A stretch of 7,766 bases of DNA from Bacteroidales bacterium (GCA_004558865.1 SFCY01000107.1:1-7766), one strand, 5' to 3'. Numbered from the stretch's first letter, positions 1 through 7,432 are shown. Numbers and translations are program-made. The notes: generated from the sequence alone by a model not told the origin.

Positions 1-119
1 ACACGACCGATGAGACTTGACGTTTTGAGACCGATAGATGCAGAAGACGACCGAAACGACAACTGCACTTTATCGATTATTCTATCAGCCTAATTTATAA
101 AACAGCCTTGACTACAACG
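1..119. other. Left-edge stretch, no supported gene
   Basis: No gene can be supported here. One + frame is open from base 1 to a TAA at 91-93 (30 codons, reading ...RLDVLRPIDAEDD...), so this could be the last codons of an upstream gene, but 30 open codons are easily reached by chance and I recognise no family. A minus-strand frame is also open across about 1-75. The hexamer GACCGA occurs three times (5-10, 29-34, 48-53) with unequal spacing. From about 91 onward the sequence turns AT-rich and looks intergenic. Confidence 0.3.
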
Positions 120-194
120 CGTGGCAGTTGGTTCGGAATATCGTGACAGTAGGTTCGGAATATCGTGACAGTAGGTTCGGAATATCGTGACAGT
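120..194. repeat. 22-bp tandem repeat, about 3.4 copies
   Basis: A 22-bp unit containing TTCGGAATATCGTGACAG is repeated head to tail with no spacer. Full units start at 120, 142 and 164, and a partial unit covers 186-194. Copies two and three are identical. The first copy differs at two positions (CGTGGCAGTT in place of CGTGACAGTA). The array is flanked by CGTGGCA (120-126) and its reverse complement TGCCACG (195-201). It lies about 220 bp upstream of the pyrG start, outside any supported gene. The unit length is close to two helical turns, so an array of protein-binding sites is possible, but slippage-generated sequence with no function is equally possible. It lacks the conserved-repeat plus variable-spacer pattern of a CRISPR. 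Confidence 0.9.
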
Positions 195-235
195 TGCCAC
201 GAGACATCAAGGAAAGAGGCCACCAGGAAGGATGG

Positions 236-247
236 GGCATGCATGCC
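236..247. repeat. 12-bp perfect palindrome GGCATGCATGCC
   Basis: GGCATGCATGCC equals its own reverse complement over all 12 bases. It sits between the 22-bp repeat array and the pyrG promoter box, about 110 bp upstream of that box. It could be a dimeric regulator site, but it is upstream of where a classical repressor operator would lie, and a single 12-bp palindrome can occur by chance. Confidence 0.35.
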
Positions 248-358
248 TTCAAGTAGCCAACGTGTGAAACATGAACCCAAAAAGCGACTCCGCCGGCCGT
301 TTTTGACGATTCATCTAAAAAAAAATGTTTTCATCGTGGATGGTAGACATTTTTTTCG

Positions 359-366
359 TAACTTTG
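359..366 (+). promoter_or_regulatory. Bacteroidota-type -7 promoter box for pyrG
   Basis: TAACTTTG, followed by CA, matches the Bacteroidota primary sigma factor -7 consensus TAnnTTTG exactly. Transcription would begin a few bases downstream, around 370-375, leaving a leader of roughly 40 nt before the GTG at 412. No good -33 TTTG lies 19-21 bp upstream; the nearest T-runs (328-331) are too far away, so the upstream element is weak or absent. The box supports choosing GTG 412 over the in-frame ATG at 325, which would lie upstream of the transcript start. Confidence 0.7.
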
Positions 367-411
367 CATATCAGTTTAAGCTTAAAAGAAAATTATCAAA
401 ACAATATCATC

Positions 412-2019
412 GTGGCAGAAACTAAGTATATCTTCGTCACTGGCGGTGTGGTTTCTTCGCTTGGTAAAGGAATCATCTCGTCATCCATCGGTAAGCTTCT
501 GCAGGCCAGAGGCTACAACATCACCATCCAAAAGTTTGACCCGTACATCAACATCGACCCGGGCACGTTGAATCCCTACGAGCATGGCGAGTGTTATGTG
601 ACGGTCGACGGCATGGAGACCGACTTGGACCTGGGCCATTACGAGCGGTTCACCGGCATACAGACCACAAAGGCCAATTCGCTCACCACGGGCCGCATCT
701 ACAAATCAGTCATCGACAAAGAGCGACGCGGAGACTATCTGGGCAAGACCATCCAGGTGGTTCCCCACATCACGGACGAAATCAAGCGCAACGTGAAGCT
801 GCTCGGGCAGAAGTACCACTACGATTTCGTCATCACTGAAATCGGAGGCACCATCGGTGATATTGAGAGCGCCCCCTTCATGGAGGCCATACGGCAGCTG
901 AAGTGGGAGCTGGGCAAGCGCGCCGTATGCGTGCACCTCACCTACGTGCCCTACCTGCGTGCCGCCGGGGAGCTGAAGACCAAGCCCACGCAGCACAGCG
1001 TGAAGGAACTGCAGAGCGTCGGCATTCAGCCCGACATACTCGTGCTGAGGACGGAGAAGCACCTCAACGACCAAATCCGCAAGAAGGTCGCGGCCTTCTG
1101 CAATGTCGACTTCGATTGCGTCATCCAGAGCGAGGACCTGCCCAGCATCTACGAGGTGCCGGTCAACATGCAGGACCAGGGGCTCGACGCCGCCATATTA
1201 AGAAAGGTGGAAGAACCAGTAGGCGAGAAGCCTGCCCTCGGCCCCTGGAAGAATTTCCTCGACCGCCGCAAGAAGGCCACAGCCGAGGTCCACATCGGCC
1301 TTGTCGGGAAATACGACCTGCAGGACGCCTACAAGAGCATCCGCGAGAGCCTATCGCAAGCCGGCACCTACAACGACCACAAGACCATCATCACCTTCAT
1401 CAACTCGGAGTATGTCACCGAGGACAACGTGGCCGAGAAGCTTGCCGGCCAAGACGGCATCGTCATCTGCCCGGGATTCGGGCAGCGGGGCATCGAGGGC
1501 AAGATTGTGGCCGCCCACTACACGCGCACACACGACATCCCCACCTTCGGCATCTGCCTCGGCATGCAGATGATGGTCATCGAGTTCGCGCGCAATGTGC
1601 TGGGCTACGCCGACGCCAACTCACGCGAGATGGACGAGAAGACCCCACACAACGTGATCGACATCATGGAGGAGCAGAAGAACATCACCAACATGGGCGG
1701 CACCATGCGGCTGGGCGCCTACGAGTGCGTGCTCAAGCAAGGCTCGCGCGTGATGGACATCTACAAGCAGCAGCACATACAGGAGCGCCACCGCCACCGC
1801 TATGAGTTCAACAATGAATACGAGCAGGAATTCGAGCGGCATGGCATGATGTGCACGGGCCACAACCCGGAGAGCGACTTGGTGGAAATCGTCGAAATCC
1901 CAAGCCTCAAGTGGTATATCGGCACGCAGTTCCATCCCGAATACCAAAGCACCGTGCTCAAGCCCCATCCCCTTTTCGTCAACTTCGTCAAAACAGCAAT
2001 AGAAAACCAGAAAAAATAA
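412..2019 (+). CDS. pyrG: CTP synthase
   Basis: Cytoplasmic enzyme of pyrimidine synthesis that makes CTP from UTP, ATP and glutamine-derived ammonia. The 535 residues match the usual length of the family. The N-terminal synthetase (amidoligase) domain begins with TKYIFVTGGVVSSLGKG (P-loop, about residues 5-20), followed by the conserved FDPYINIDPGTLNP segment. The C-terminal class I glutamine amidotransferase domain (from about residue 290) has the nucleophile Cys382 in FGICLGMQ and the His508/Glu510 pair in FHPEY, so both half-reactions look intact. Start choice: the reading frame is open from an ATG at 325, but the GTG at 412 begins exactly at the conserved family N-terminus (xAETKYIFVTGG), the extra 29 residues resemble nothing, and the promoter box lies inside them. 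No Shine-Dalgarno is present; the A-rich leader is typical of the phylum. The TAA stop abuts the yidC ATG, so the two genes are very likely cotranscribed. Confidence in identity is very high. Confidence 0.97.
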   Translation: MAETKYIFVTGGVVSSLGKGIISSSIGKLLQARGYNITIQKFDPYINIDPGTLNPYEHGECYVTVDGMETDLDLGHYERFTGIQTTKANSLTTGRIYKSVIDKERRGDYLGKTIQVVPHITDEIKRNVKLLGQKYHYDFVITEIGGTIGDIESAPFMEAIRQLKWELGKRAVCVHLTYVPYLRAAGELKTKPTQHSVKELQSVGIQPDILVLRTEKHLNDQIRKKVAAFCNVDFDCVIQSEDLPSIYEVPVNMQDQGLDAAILRKVEEPVGEKPALGPWKNFLDRRKKATAEVHIGLVGKYDLQDAYKSIRESLSQAGTYNDHKTIITFINSEYVTEDNVAEKLAGQDGIVICPGFGQRGIEGKIVAAHYTRTHDIPTFGICLGMQMMVIEFARNVLGYADANSREMDEKTPHNVIDIMEEQKNITNMGGTMRLGAYECVLKQGSRVMDIYKQQHIQERHRHRYEFNNEYEQEFERHGMMCTGHNPESDLVEIVEIPSLKWYIGTQFHPEYQSTVLKPHPLFVNFVKTAIENQKK

Positions 2020-3954
2020 ATGGATCGCAACAACATCGTTGGTCTGCTCCTCATCGCACTTGTGCTGATTGGGTTCAGCTGGTGGACACAACCTTCCAAG
2101 GAGGAGAAGAGGCAGGCCCAAATACAGGACTCGATTGCCTACGTGCAGAGGCAGAAGGCCGAGAAATACAAAGCCCAACAGGAAATGGAGCGCCGCAAGG
2201 CTGCACAGGCCAGGATTATGGAAGACACTACGGCCCTCTTCCATGCCGCGCTCAAAGGCCAGCAGCAGAAAATCGTGCTGCGCAACAACCACGTGGAGCT
2301 AACCCTCAACTCAAAGGGAGCCTACGTGGAAAAAGCCGTCATCAAGGGCTACAAGTCAAGGGAAATGCAAATACGCTCCCACAACTCCAAGGACGACTCC
2401 AAAGAGCCCAACGAGGTGACGCTCTTCGACGAGAAGGAACAGAAGCTCAACTTCGTCCTCTCGGCCAAGGAGACCAACATCTACACGCAGGACCTCTACT
2501 TCACACCCAGCCAGGTGTCAGACTCCACCGTCGTGTTCACGGCCGTGGCGGGACCTGGCAAGGAATTGGCCATCAGCTACAAATTAGGAAAGGACTTCCT
2601 GCTCCATACTCAACTCAGAGCCACAGGGCTGGGCGGGCTGTTCTCTCCCCAAACCAACACGATGGACGTGGACTGGCAGGACAAGTGCCGCCAGCAGGAG
2701 ATGGGATTCTCCTTTGAGAACCGGTATGCCACCCTCACCTACCACAACGCCGACGGCGGTACTGACCACCTGAACGAGTCGAAGGCCAACGCCGACAAGG
2801 AGCTGAATGACCCCATCGACTGGGTTGCCTTCAAGAACCAATTCTTCTCGGCCGTGATGATCAGCAAGAACAACTTCGAGGCCAACGCCAAGATAACCAG
2901 CCTCCCGCAAGAGAAGGGGTCGGGCTATCTGAAGCAGTATGAAGCCAAGATGAAGACTTTCTTCGACCCATCAGGACAGAAAGCTTCAGAATTTGAGTTC
3001 TACTTCGGCCCCAACGACTTCCGCCTGCTCCAGAAAGTCGAGAAAGAGTCAACCTTTGGCAAAGACCTGGAAATGCAGCATCTGGTGTATTTAGGATGGC
3101 CTCTTTTCAGGCTCATCAACCGCTGGTTCACCATCTATGTCTTCGACTGGCTGTCCAAGATATTCCCCATGGGCGTAGTGTTGATTCTCATCACGCTGCT
3201 GCTCAAGCTCATCACCTACCCCATGGTGAAGAAAAGCTACATGAGCTCTGCCAAAATGCGTGTGCTGAAGCCCAAGCTCGACGCTGCCACATCACAATAC
3301 AACGCCCCCGACCAGCAGATGCAAAAGCAGCAAGCCATGATGGCCGAATACCAGAAATACGGAGTGAGCCCCTTGGCGGGCTGCTGGCCCATGCTCATAC
3401 AGATGCCCATCTGGATTGCCATGTTCAACTTCGTGCCAAACGCCATTCAACTACGCGGGCAGAGCTTCTTATGGATGCACGACCTCAGCACCTACGACCC
3501 CATCGTGGAATGGGGCAAGAACCTGTGGCTCATCGGCGACCACCTCAGCCTGACCTGCATCCTCTTCTGCGTGGCCAACCTGCTCTATTCCTGGATGACC
3601 ATGCGCCAGCAGAGGGACCAGATGGTGGGGCAACAGGCGGAGCAGATGAAGATGATGCAATGGATGATGTATCTCATGCCCCTCTTCTTCTTCTTCATCT
3701 TCAACGACTACAGCTCAGGACTCAACTTCTACTATTTCATCTCGCTGTTCTTCTCGGCCGCCATCATGTGGCTGCTGCGCAAGACCACCAACGACGAGAA
3801 GCTTCTGGCCATCCTTGAGGCCCGCTACAAAGAGAACAAGGAGCATCCCAAGAAACTCTCTGGTCTCGCCGCCAGGCTTCAGGCCATGCAGCAGGAGCAA
3901 ATGGAAATGCAGCGCAAACGCGAGGAGCTGGAGAGAAAGAGAAAGAAACTTTAG
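2020..3954 (+). CDS. yidC: Membrane protein insertase YidC
   Basis: Inner-membrane insertase of the YidC/Oxa1/Alb3 family, which inserts and folds membrane proteins alone or with SecYEG. The 644 residues fit the long Bacteroidota form. In order: an N-terminal membrane segment (about 6-22, NIVGLLLIALVLIGF), a charged probable coiled-coil linker (about 26-70), a large periplasmic beta-rich domain (about 75-355), and the conserved insertase core (about 370-590) with hydrophobic segments near 380-400, 450-475, 510-530, 550-565 and 570-590. The cytoplasmic motif SSAKMRVLKPK follows the first core helix. The tail (about 600-644) is strongly charged and rich in Lys, Arg, Glu and Gln, consistent with ribosome contact. 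At the position of the essential groove arginine of E. coli YidC (R366, in IVRGIMYP) this protein has Lys396 (LLKLITYP), keeping the charge. Its ATG follows the pyrG stop with no gap and no Shine-Dalgarno, suggesting coupled translation. pyrG and yidC are also neighbours in other Bacteroidales, from memory. Confidence 0.96.
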   Translation: MDRNNIVGLLLIALVLIGFSWWTQPSKEEKRQAQIQDSIAYVQRQKAEKYKAQQEMERRKAAQARIMEDTTALFHAALKGQQQKIVLRNNHVELTLNSKGAYVEKAVIKGYKSREMQIRSHNSKDDSKEPNEVTLFDEKEQKLNFVLSAKETNIYTQDLYFTPSQVSDSTVVFTAVAGPGKELAISYKLGKDFLLHTQLRATGLGGLFSPQTNTMDVDWQDKCRQQEMGFSFENRYATLTYHNADGGTDHLNESKANADKELNDPIDWVAFKNQFFSAVMISKNNFEANAKITSLPQEKGSGYLKQYEAKMKTFFDPSGQKASEFEFYFGPNDFRLLQKVEKESTFGKDLEMQHLVYLGWPLFRLINRWFTIYVFDWLSKIFPMGVVLILITLLLKLITYPMVKKSYMSSAKMRVLKPKLDAATSQYNAPDQQMQKQQAMMAEYQKYGVSPLAGCWPMLIQMPIWIAMFNFVPNAIQLRGQSFLWMHDLSTYDPIVEWGKNLWLIGDHLSLTCILFCVANLLYSWMTMRQQRDQMVGQQAEQMKMMQWMMYLMPLFFFFIFNDYSSGLNFYYFISLFFSAAIMWLLRKTTNDEKLLAILEARYKENKEHPKKLSGLAARLQAMQQEQMEMQRKREELERKRKKL

Positions 3955-3959
3955 GCCTA

Positions 3960-3999
3960 AAGAATCAAGTGGCCATCCCAAGGTGGCCGCTTGGTTCTT
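3960..3999 (+). terminator. Long hairpin after yidC, possible terminator
   Basis: Arms 3960-3977 and 3982-3999 pair over 18 uninterrupted positions (three of them G-U) around the loop CCAA. It starts 5 bases after the yidC stop. The following sequence GTCGTTTATCT is only moderately T-rich, so it is a poor classical U-tract. It could be a weak intrinsic terminator, a stabilising 3' end for the pyrG-yidC mRNA, or a processing site between yidC and the peptidase gene. The structure is certain from the sequence; the role is inferred. Confidence 0.6.
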
Positions 4000-4043
4000 G
4001 TCGTTTATCTATTATAACCCTATAACACTTAACACTCACTACT

Positions 4044-6206
4044 ATGAATAAAGGAATTGTTTTGGCTGCCGCAGCACTGTTGGCGGGCAGTATGCCATCA
4101 GACGCACAAACCATGATTGGCAAAAGCAACATTCAACTGCAATCAGACTGCATGACGCCCGAGGCCCTTTGGGCCATGGGGCGCATAGGAGGCTGCGCAG
4201 CTTCGCCCGACGGCAAGAAGATAGCCTACCAGGTGGGCTACTACAGCGTGAAGGAAAACAAGGGACACCAGATGCTCTATGTCATGGACGCCGACGGAAA
4301 GAACCGGCGACAGCTGACACAGACCGCCAAGAGCGAGACCGACGTGGCTTGGATTGATGGCGGAAAGAGGCTGGCCTTCCTCTGCGACGGCCAGCTCTTC
4401 ACCGAGAACCCAGATGGAACCGACAGGAAACAGGTGTCAAACTCCAAATCCGACATTGAGGGATTCCGTTTCTCACCCGATGGAAAAAAGGTGATTCTCA
4501 TCAAGAGTCTCCCCTACTACGGCAGCATCAAGAAGAATCCCAGTGACCTGCCAAAGACTACGGGCATGGTCATCACCGACTTGAACTATCGCCACTGGGA
4601 CCACTACGTGACCACAATGGCACATCCTTTCGTGGCCGACGTTGCTTCCGACGGGAGCATCGGCGAAGGCAAGGACATTCTTCAGGGGGAGCAGTATGAG
4701 TGTCCCACAGCTCCTTTCGGCGGCATTGAGCAGCTGGCCTGGAGCCCTGACAGCAAGTCCATCGCCTACACCTGCCGCAAGAAGCAGGGGGTGGACTACG
4801 CCACCTCCACCGACACCGACATTTTTCTCTACGACCTCGCCACAGGCAAGACGCGCAACCTCTGCAAGACCGGAGCGAGCCTGCCCAAGAGCGACCCGAC
4901 AAAGACCATGAAGTATCAGGCCATCGACTCTGAGAAGTACAAGGACGAGAACGTTGGCTACGACGTGAATCCCAAGTTCTCTCCCGACGGCGGCTACGTG
5001 GCGTGGCAGAGCATGGCACGCGACGGATACGAGAGCGACCGCAACCGCCTCTGCGTCTACAATCTGGCCACAGGAGAGAAGAAATATGTCACGGAGAGCT
5101 TCGACAGCAACGTCGACGACTTCTGCTGGGCCAACGACTCCAAGACGCTCTATTTCTTGGGCTGCTGGCACGCATGCGTGATGGTTTACCAGACCAACCT
5201 GCAGGGCAAGGTGATGCAGCTCACCGACGGATGGTACGACTTCGGCTCCGTGCAGATGCTTGGCTCCACCAAGAACCTGCTCGTCACACGCCATTCCATG
5301 AGCCACCCCGATGACATCTTCGTAGTGTCGCCCGCCAAGAAGGAGAAGCAGAGCCAAGTGAGACAACTCACCGACGAGAACGCCCACATCTTCACCCAAC
5401 TCGAGATGGGCAAGGTACAGCAGCGCTGGGTAAAGACCACCGACGGCAAGGACATGCTCGTGTGGATTATCCTACCGCCCCACTTCGACGCCAACAAGAA
5501 GTATCCCACCTTATTATATTGTGAGGGTGGACCGCAGAGTCCCGTCTCACAGTTTTGGAGCTATCGTTGGAACTTCCAGATCATGGCCGCCCACGGCTAT
5601 GTGGTCGTAGCTCCCAACCGCCGTGGCCTGCCGGGATTCGGTAGCGAATGGAACGAGGAAATCTCCGGCGACTGGACAGGACAGTGCATGAACGACTACC
5701 TGAGCGCCATAGATGATGCTGCGCAGAACCTGCCTTTCGTCGACAAGGATCGCATGGGCGCAGTGGGAGCCTCGTTCGGCGGCTTCTCGGTCTATTATCT
5801 CGCAGGCCACCACAACAAGCGGTTCAAGTGCTTCATAGCCCACGACGGTGCCTTCAACCTTGAGTCAATGTACACCGACACCGAAGAGGCCTGGTTCTCC
5901 AATTGGGAGTATGACGACGCGTTCTGGAACAAGGACATGACCGACAACGCCCGCCGCACCTATGAGAACAGCCCTCACAAGACTGTAGACAATTGGGACA
6001 CGCCCATCCTCTGCATCCATGGCGAGAAAGACTACCGCATCAACTACAACCAGGGCATGGGAGCCTTCAATGCAGCCCGCATGAAGGGCATTCCTGCCGA
6101 GCTGCTGCTATTCCCCGACGAGAACCACTGGGTGCTGAAGCCCCAAAACGGCATACTGTGGCAGCGCACTTTCTTTGAGTGGCTCGACAGGTGGCTGAAG
6201 AAATAA
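4044..6206 (+). CDS. Secreted S9 serine peptidase, dipeptidyl-peptidase 5-like
   Basis: Serine exopeptidase of the prolyl oligopeptidase family (MEROPS S9), expected to release dipeptides from peptide N-termini in the periplasm. Residues 1-21 form a signal peptide (MNK, then an Ala/Leu-rich core) with a likely cleavage after SDA21, before Gln22. Residues about 40-440 form a beta-propeller with SPDG/SPDS-type repeats near 53, 143, 232 and 311. Residues about 455-720 are the alpha/beta-hydrolase domain. The catalytic triad is Ser577 (in GASFGG), Asp663 (in HGEKDYR) and His695 (in DENHWVL). The sequence, as I recall it, closely parallels P. gingivalis DPP5, including ISGDW-, WDTPIL- and FFEWLDRWLKK-type segments, with GASFGG where that enzyme has GASYGG. 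The 720-residue length is slightly above that enzyme's. It has no Shine-Dalgarno and no clear promoter box in the 44 bases after the upstream hairpin, so its transcription start is uncertain. Identity as S9 is near certain; DPP5 specificity is inferred. Confidence 0.93.
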   Translation: MNKGIVLAAAALLAGSMPSDAQTMIGKSNIQLQSDCMTPEALWAMGRIGGCAASPDGKKIAYQVGYYSVKENKGHQMLYVMDADGKNRRQLTQTAKSETDVAWIDGGKRLAFLCDGQLFTENPDGTDRKQVSNSKSDIEGFRFSPDGKKVILIKSLPYYGSIKKNPSDLPKTTGMVITDLNYRHWDHYVTTMAHPFVADVASDGSIGEGKDILQGEQYECPTAPFGGIEQLAWSPDSKSIAYTCRKKQGVDYATSTDTDIFLYDLATGKTRNLCKTGASLPKSDPTKTMKYQAIDSEKYKDENVGYDVNPKFSPDGGYVAWQSMARDGYESDRNRLCVYNLATGEKKYVTESFDSNVDDFCWANDSKTLYFLGCWHACVMVYQTNLQGKVMQLTDGWYDFGSVQMLGSTKNLLVTRHSMSHPDDIFVVSPAKKEKQSQVRQLTDENAHIFTQLEMGKVQQRWVKTTDGKDMLVWIILPPHFDANKKYPTLLYCEGGPQSPVSQFWSYRWNFQIMAAHGYVVVAPNRRGLPGFGSEWNEEISGDWTGQCMNDYLSAIDDAAQNLPFVDKDRMGAVGASFGGFSVYYLAGHHNKRFKCFIAHDGAFNLESMYTDTEEAWFSNWEYDDAFWNKDMTDNARRTYENSPHKTVDNWDTPILCIHGEKDYRINYNQGMGAFNAARMKGIPAELLLFPDENHWVLKPQNGILWQRTFFEWLDRWLKK

Positions 6207-6220
6207 CACTTATTTACCGT

Positions 6221-6226
6221 AAGGAG
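6221..6226 (+). promoter_or_regulatory. Strong Shine-Dalgarno before the GTPase gene
   Basis: AAGGAG lies 6 bases before the ATG at 6233, within TAAGGAGATATAA, close to an ideal ribosome binding site. The other three complete genes here have none, as is normal in Bacteroidota, where the anti-Shine-Dalgarno end of 16S rRNA is largely sequestered on the ribosome. It fixes the start codon for this gene and is unusual for the lineage. Confidence 0.7.
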
Positions 6227-6232
6227 ATATAA

Positions 6233-7369
6233 ATGAACAAAAAACAAATTCCAGTCTTGCTGCTGACGGGGTATCTCGGCAGCGGCAAGACTACTCTTTT
6301 AAACAGGATTCTTGCAAACGAGAAGGGCATCAAGTTTGCCGTCATCGTAAACGACATCGGCGAGGTCAACATCGACGCAAGCCTCATTGAGTCGGGCGGA
6401 ATCGTTGGCCAGGGCGACGACAGCCTGGTGGCCCTGCAGAACGGATGCATCTGCTGCACACTCAAGATGGACTTGGTGAAGCAGTTGAGCGACATCGCCA
6501 ACATGGAACGCTTCGACTACATCGTCATCGAGGCCAGTGGCATCTGTGAGCCTGCTCCCATCGCGCAAACCATTTGCGCCTACCCGCAGATGTATCCCGA
6601 ATACGCCGAGGACGCCGTAGCCAATTTGGATGCCATCGTGACAGTGGTGGATGCGAAACGCATGAAGGATGAGTTTGCCAATGGCAATGACCTGAAGAAG
6701 CAGAACATAGGAGAGGACGATTTGGAGAGTCTCGTCATTCAGCAAATTGAGTTCTGCAACATCATCCTCCTCAACAAGGCTGATGAGCTGACAAGGGAGG
6801 AGATGATGGAGCTGAAGGGAATCATCAAGTCCATTCAGCCACATGCGGAAATCTTCGAGTGCAATTATGGCGATGTCGACCTCAACAAGATCATCAACAC
6901 CCATCTGTTCGATTTCAACAAGGTCGCCACCTCGGCCGCCTGGATAAGCGCCATAGAGGAAGACGACGATTTGGAGAACGAGGAGAGCGGAGAGGCCCTT
7001 GAGTACGGCATCGAGACTTTCGTATATTATCGCCGCAAGCCATTCGACATCAATTTCTTCGATGATTTCATCAGCCGCAAGTGGCCCAAGCAGGTCATCC
7101 GCTGCAAGGGCATCTGCTGGTTCAAGGAAGAACCCGACATCTGCTACGTGTTTGAACAGGCCGGCAAGCAGGTGGGATTGAAGAACGCCGGACAATGGTA
7201 TGCCACCATGCCCGAGGATGAGCTGAAAGCCATGATGGACAAAGAGCCTGCCCTACGCCGCGATTGGGACCAAAAATATGACGACAGGATGGAGAAGCTC
7301 GTCTTCATAGGGCAACACCTCGACAAGGAGGCCATCACAAAATCGCTCGACCAATGCCTGACGGACTAA
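6233..7369 (+). CDS. COG0523/CobW-family GTPase, putative metallochaperone
   Basis: P-loop GTPase of the G3E family, whose members (YeiR, YjiA, ZNG1, CobW) bind metal and deliver it to client proteins using GTP hydrolysis. The 378 residues are typical. Walker A is GYLGSGKT (13-20); the switch-region motif reads NDIGEVNID (40-48), a variant of the more common NEFGEVxID; the diagnostic metal-binding CxCC is C72-I-C74-C75; an EASGICEP segment lies at 100-107; the guanine-specificity motif NKAD is at 181-184. The C-terminal CobW_C domain runs from about 258 to 370 (YGIETFVYYRRKPFD, RCKGICWF). The linker between the domains (about 242-257) is rich in Asp/Glu, where many relatives carry a His-rich metal-binding loop; here no His cluster exists. 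The gene begins 26 bp after the peptidase stop with a strong Shine-Dalgarno, so it is probably cotranscribed. No metal transporter or obvious client lies in the window, and I see no recognisable Zur-type operator, so the metal is unknown. Confidence 0.92.
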   Translation: MNKKQIPVLLLTGYLGSGKTTLLNRILANEKGIKFAVIVNDIGEVNIDASLIESGGIVGQGDDSLVALQNGCICCTLKMDLVKQLSDIANMERFDYIVIEASGICEPAPIAQTICAYPQMYPEYAEDAVANLDAIVTVVDAKRMKDEFANGNDLKKQNIGEDDLESLVIQQIEFCNIILLNKADELTREEMMELKGIIKSIQPHAEIFECNYGDVDLNKIINTHLFDFNKVATSAAWISAIEEDDDLENEESGEALEYGIETFVYYRRKPFDINFFDDFISRKWPKQVIRCKGICWFKEEPDICYVFEQAGKQVGLKNAGQWYATMPEDELKAMMDKEPALRRDWDQKYDDRMEKLVFIGQHLDKEAITKSLDQCLTD

Positions 7370-7396
7370 TCCTCCACTTTTTCCAACCAACGTAAT

Positions 7397-7432
7397 AAAG
7401 ACCTACAGACCTCGCTTTGTAGGTCTTTTTTT
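7397..7432 (+). terminator. Intrinsic terminator after the GTPase gene
   Basis: The arms AAAGACCTACA (7397-7407) and TGTAGGTCTTT (7418-7428) pair perfectly over 11 bp around a 10-nt loop, and the T-run 7426-7432 follows. Flanking CGTAA (7391-7395) and TTACG (7431-7435) also pair, so the hairpin may work in both directions. It begins 27 bases after the GTPase stop codon and should end the upstream transcription unit. Confidence 0.88.

Noticed and set aside
120..194. Tandem repeat as a CRISPR array
   Set aside because: The repeats are directly contiguous at 22-bp period with no unique spacers, and no cas genes are nearby.
165..425. Plus-strand 86-codon reading frame across the repeat region and pyrG promoter
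   Set aside because: It runs through the tandem repeats and the promoter box into the pyrG start in another frame; no recognisable domain and very basic, compositionally odd sequence.
903..1805. Long alternative-frame reading frame inside pyrG (300 codons)
   Set aside because: It is fully contained in the strongly conserved pyrG frame and its translation is low-complexity Arg/His/Pro/Ala-rich, as expected from a shadow of GC-rich codons.
4001..4043. Promoter for the peptidase gene from the repeated TATAAC motif
   Set aside because: Neither copy matches TAnnTTTG and no paired -33 element was convincing.
4473..5399. Long minus-strand reading frame inside the peptidase gene (308 codons)
   Set aside because: It lies antisense to a gene with an intact catalytic triad; the Val/Leu/Gly/Ala-rich composition is typical of antisense shadows.
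6299..7195. Minus-strand 298-codon reading frame inside the GTPase gene
   Set aside because: Antisense shadow of a gene with all G3E GTPase motifs; no recognisable domain.
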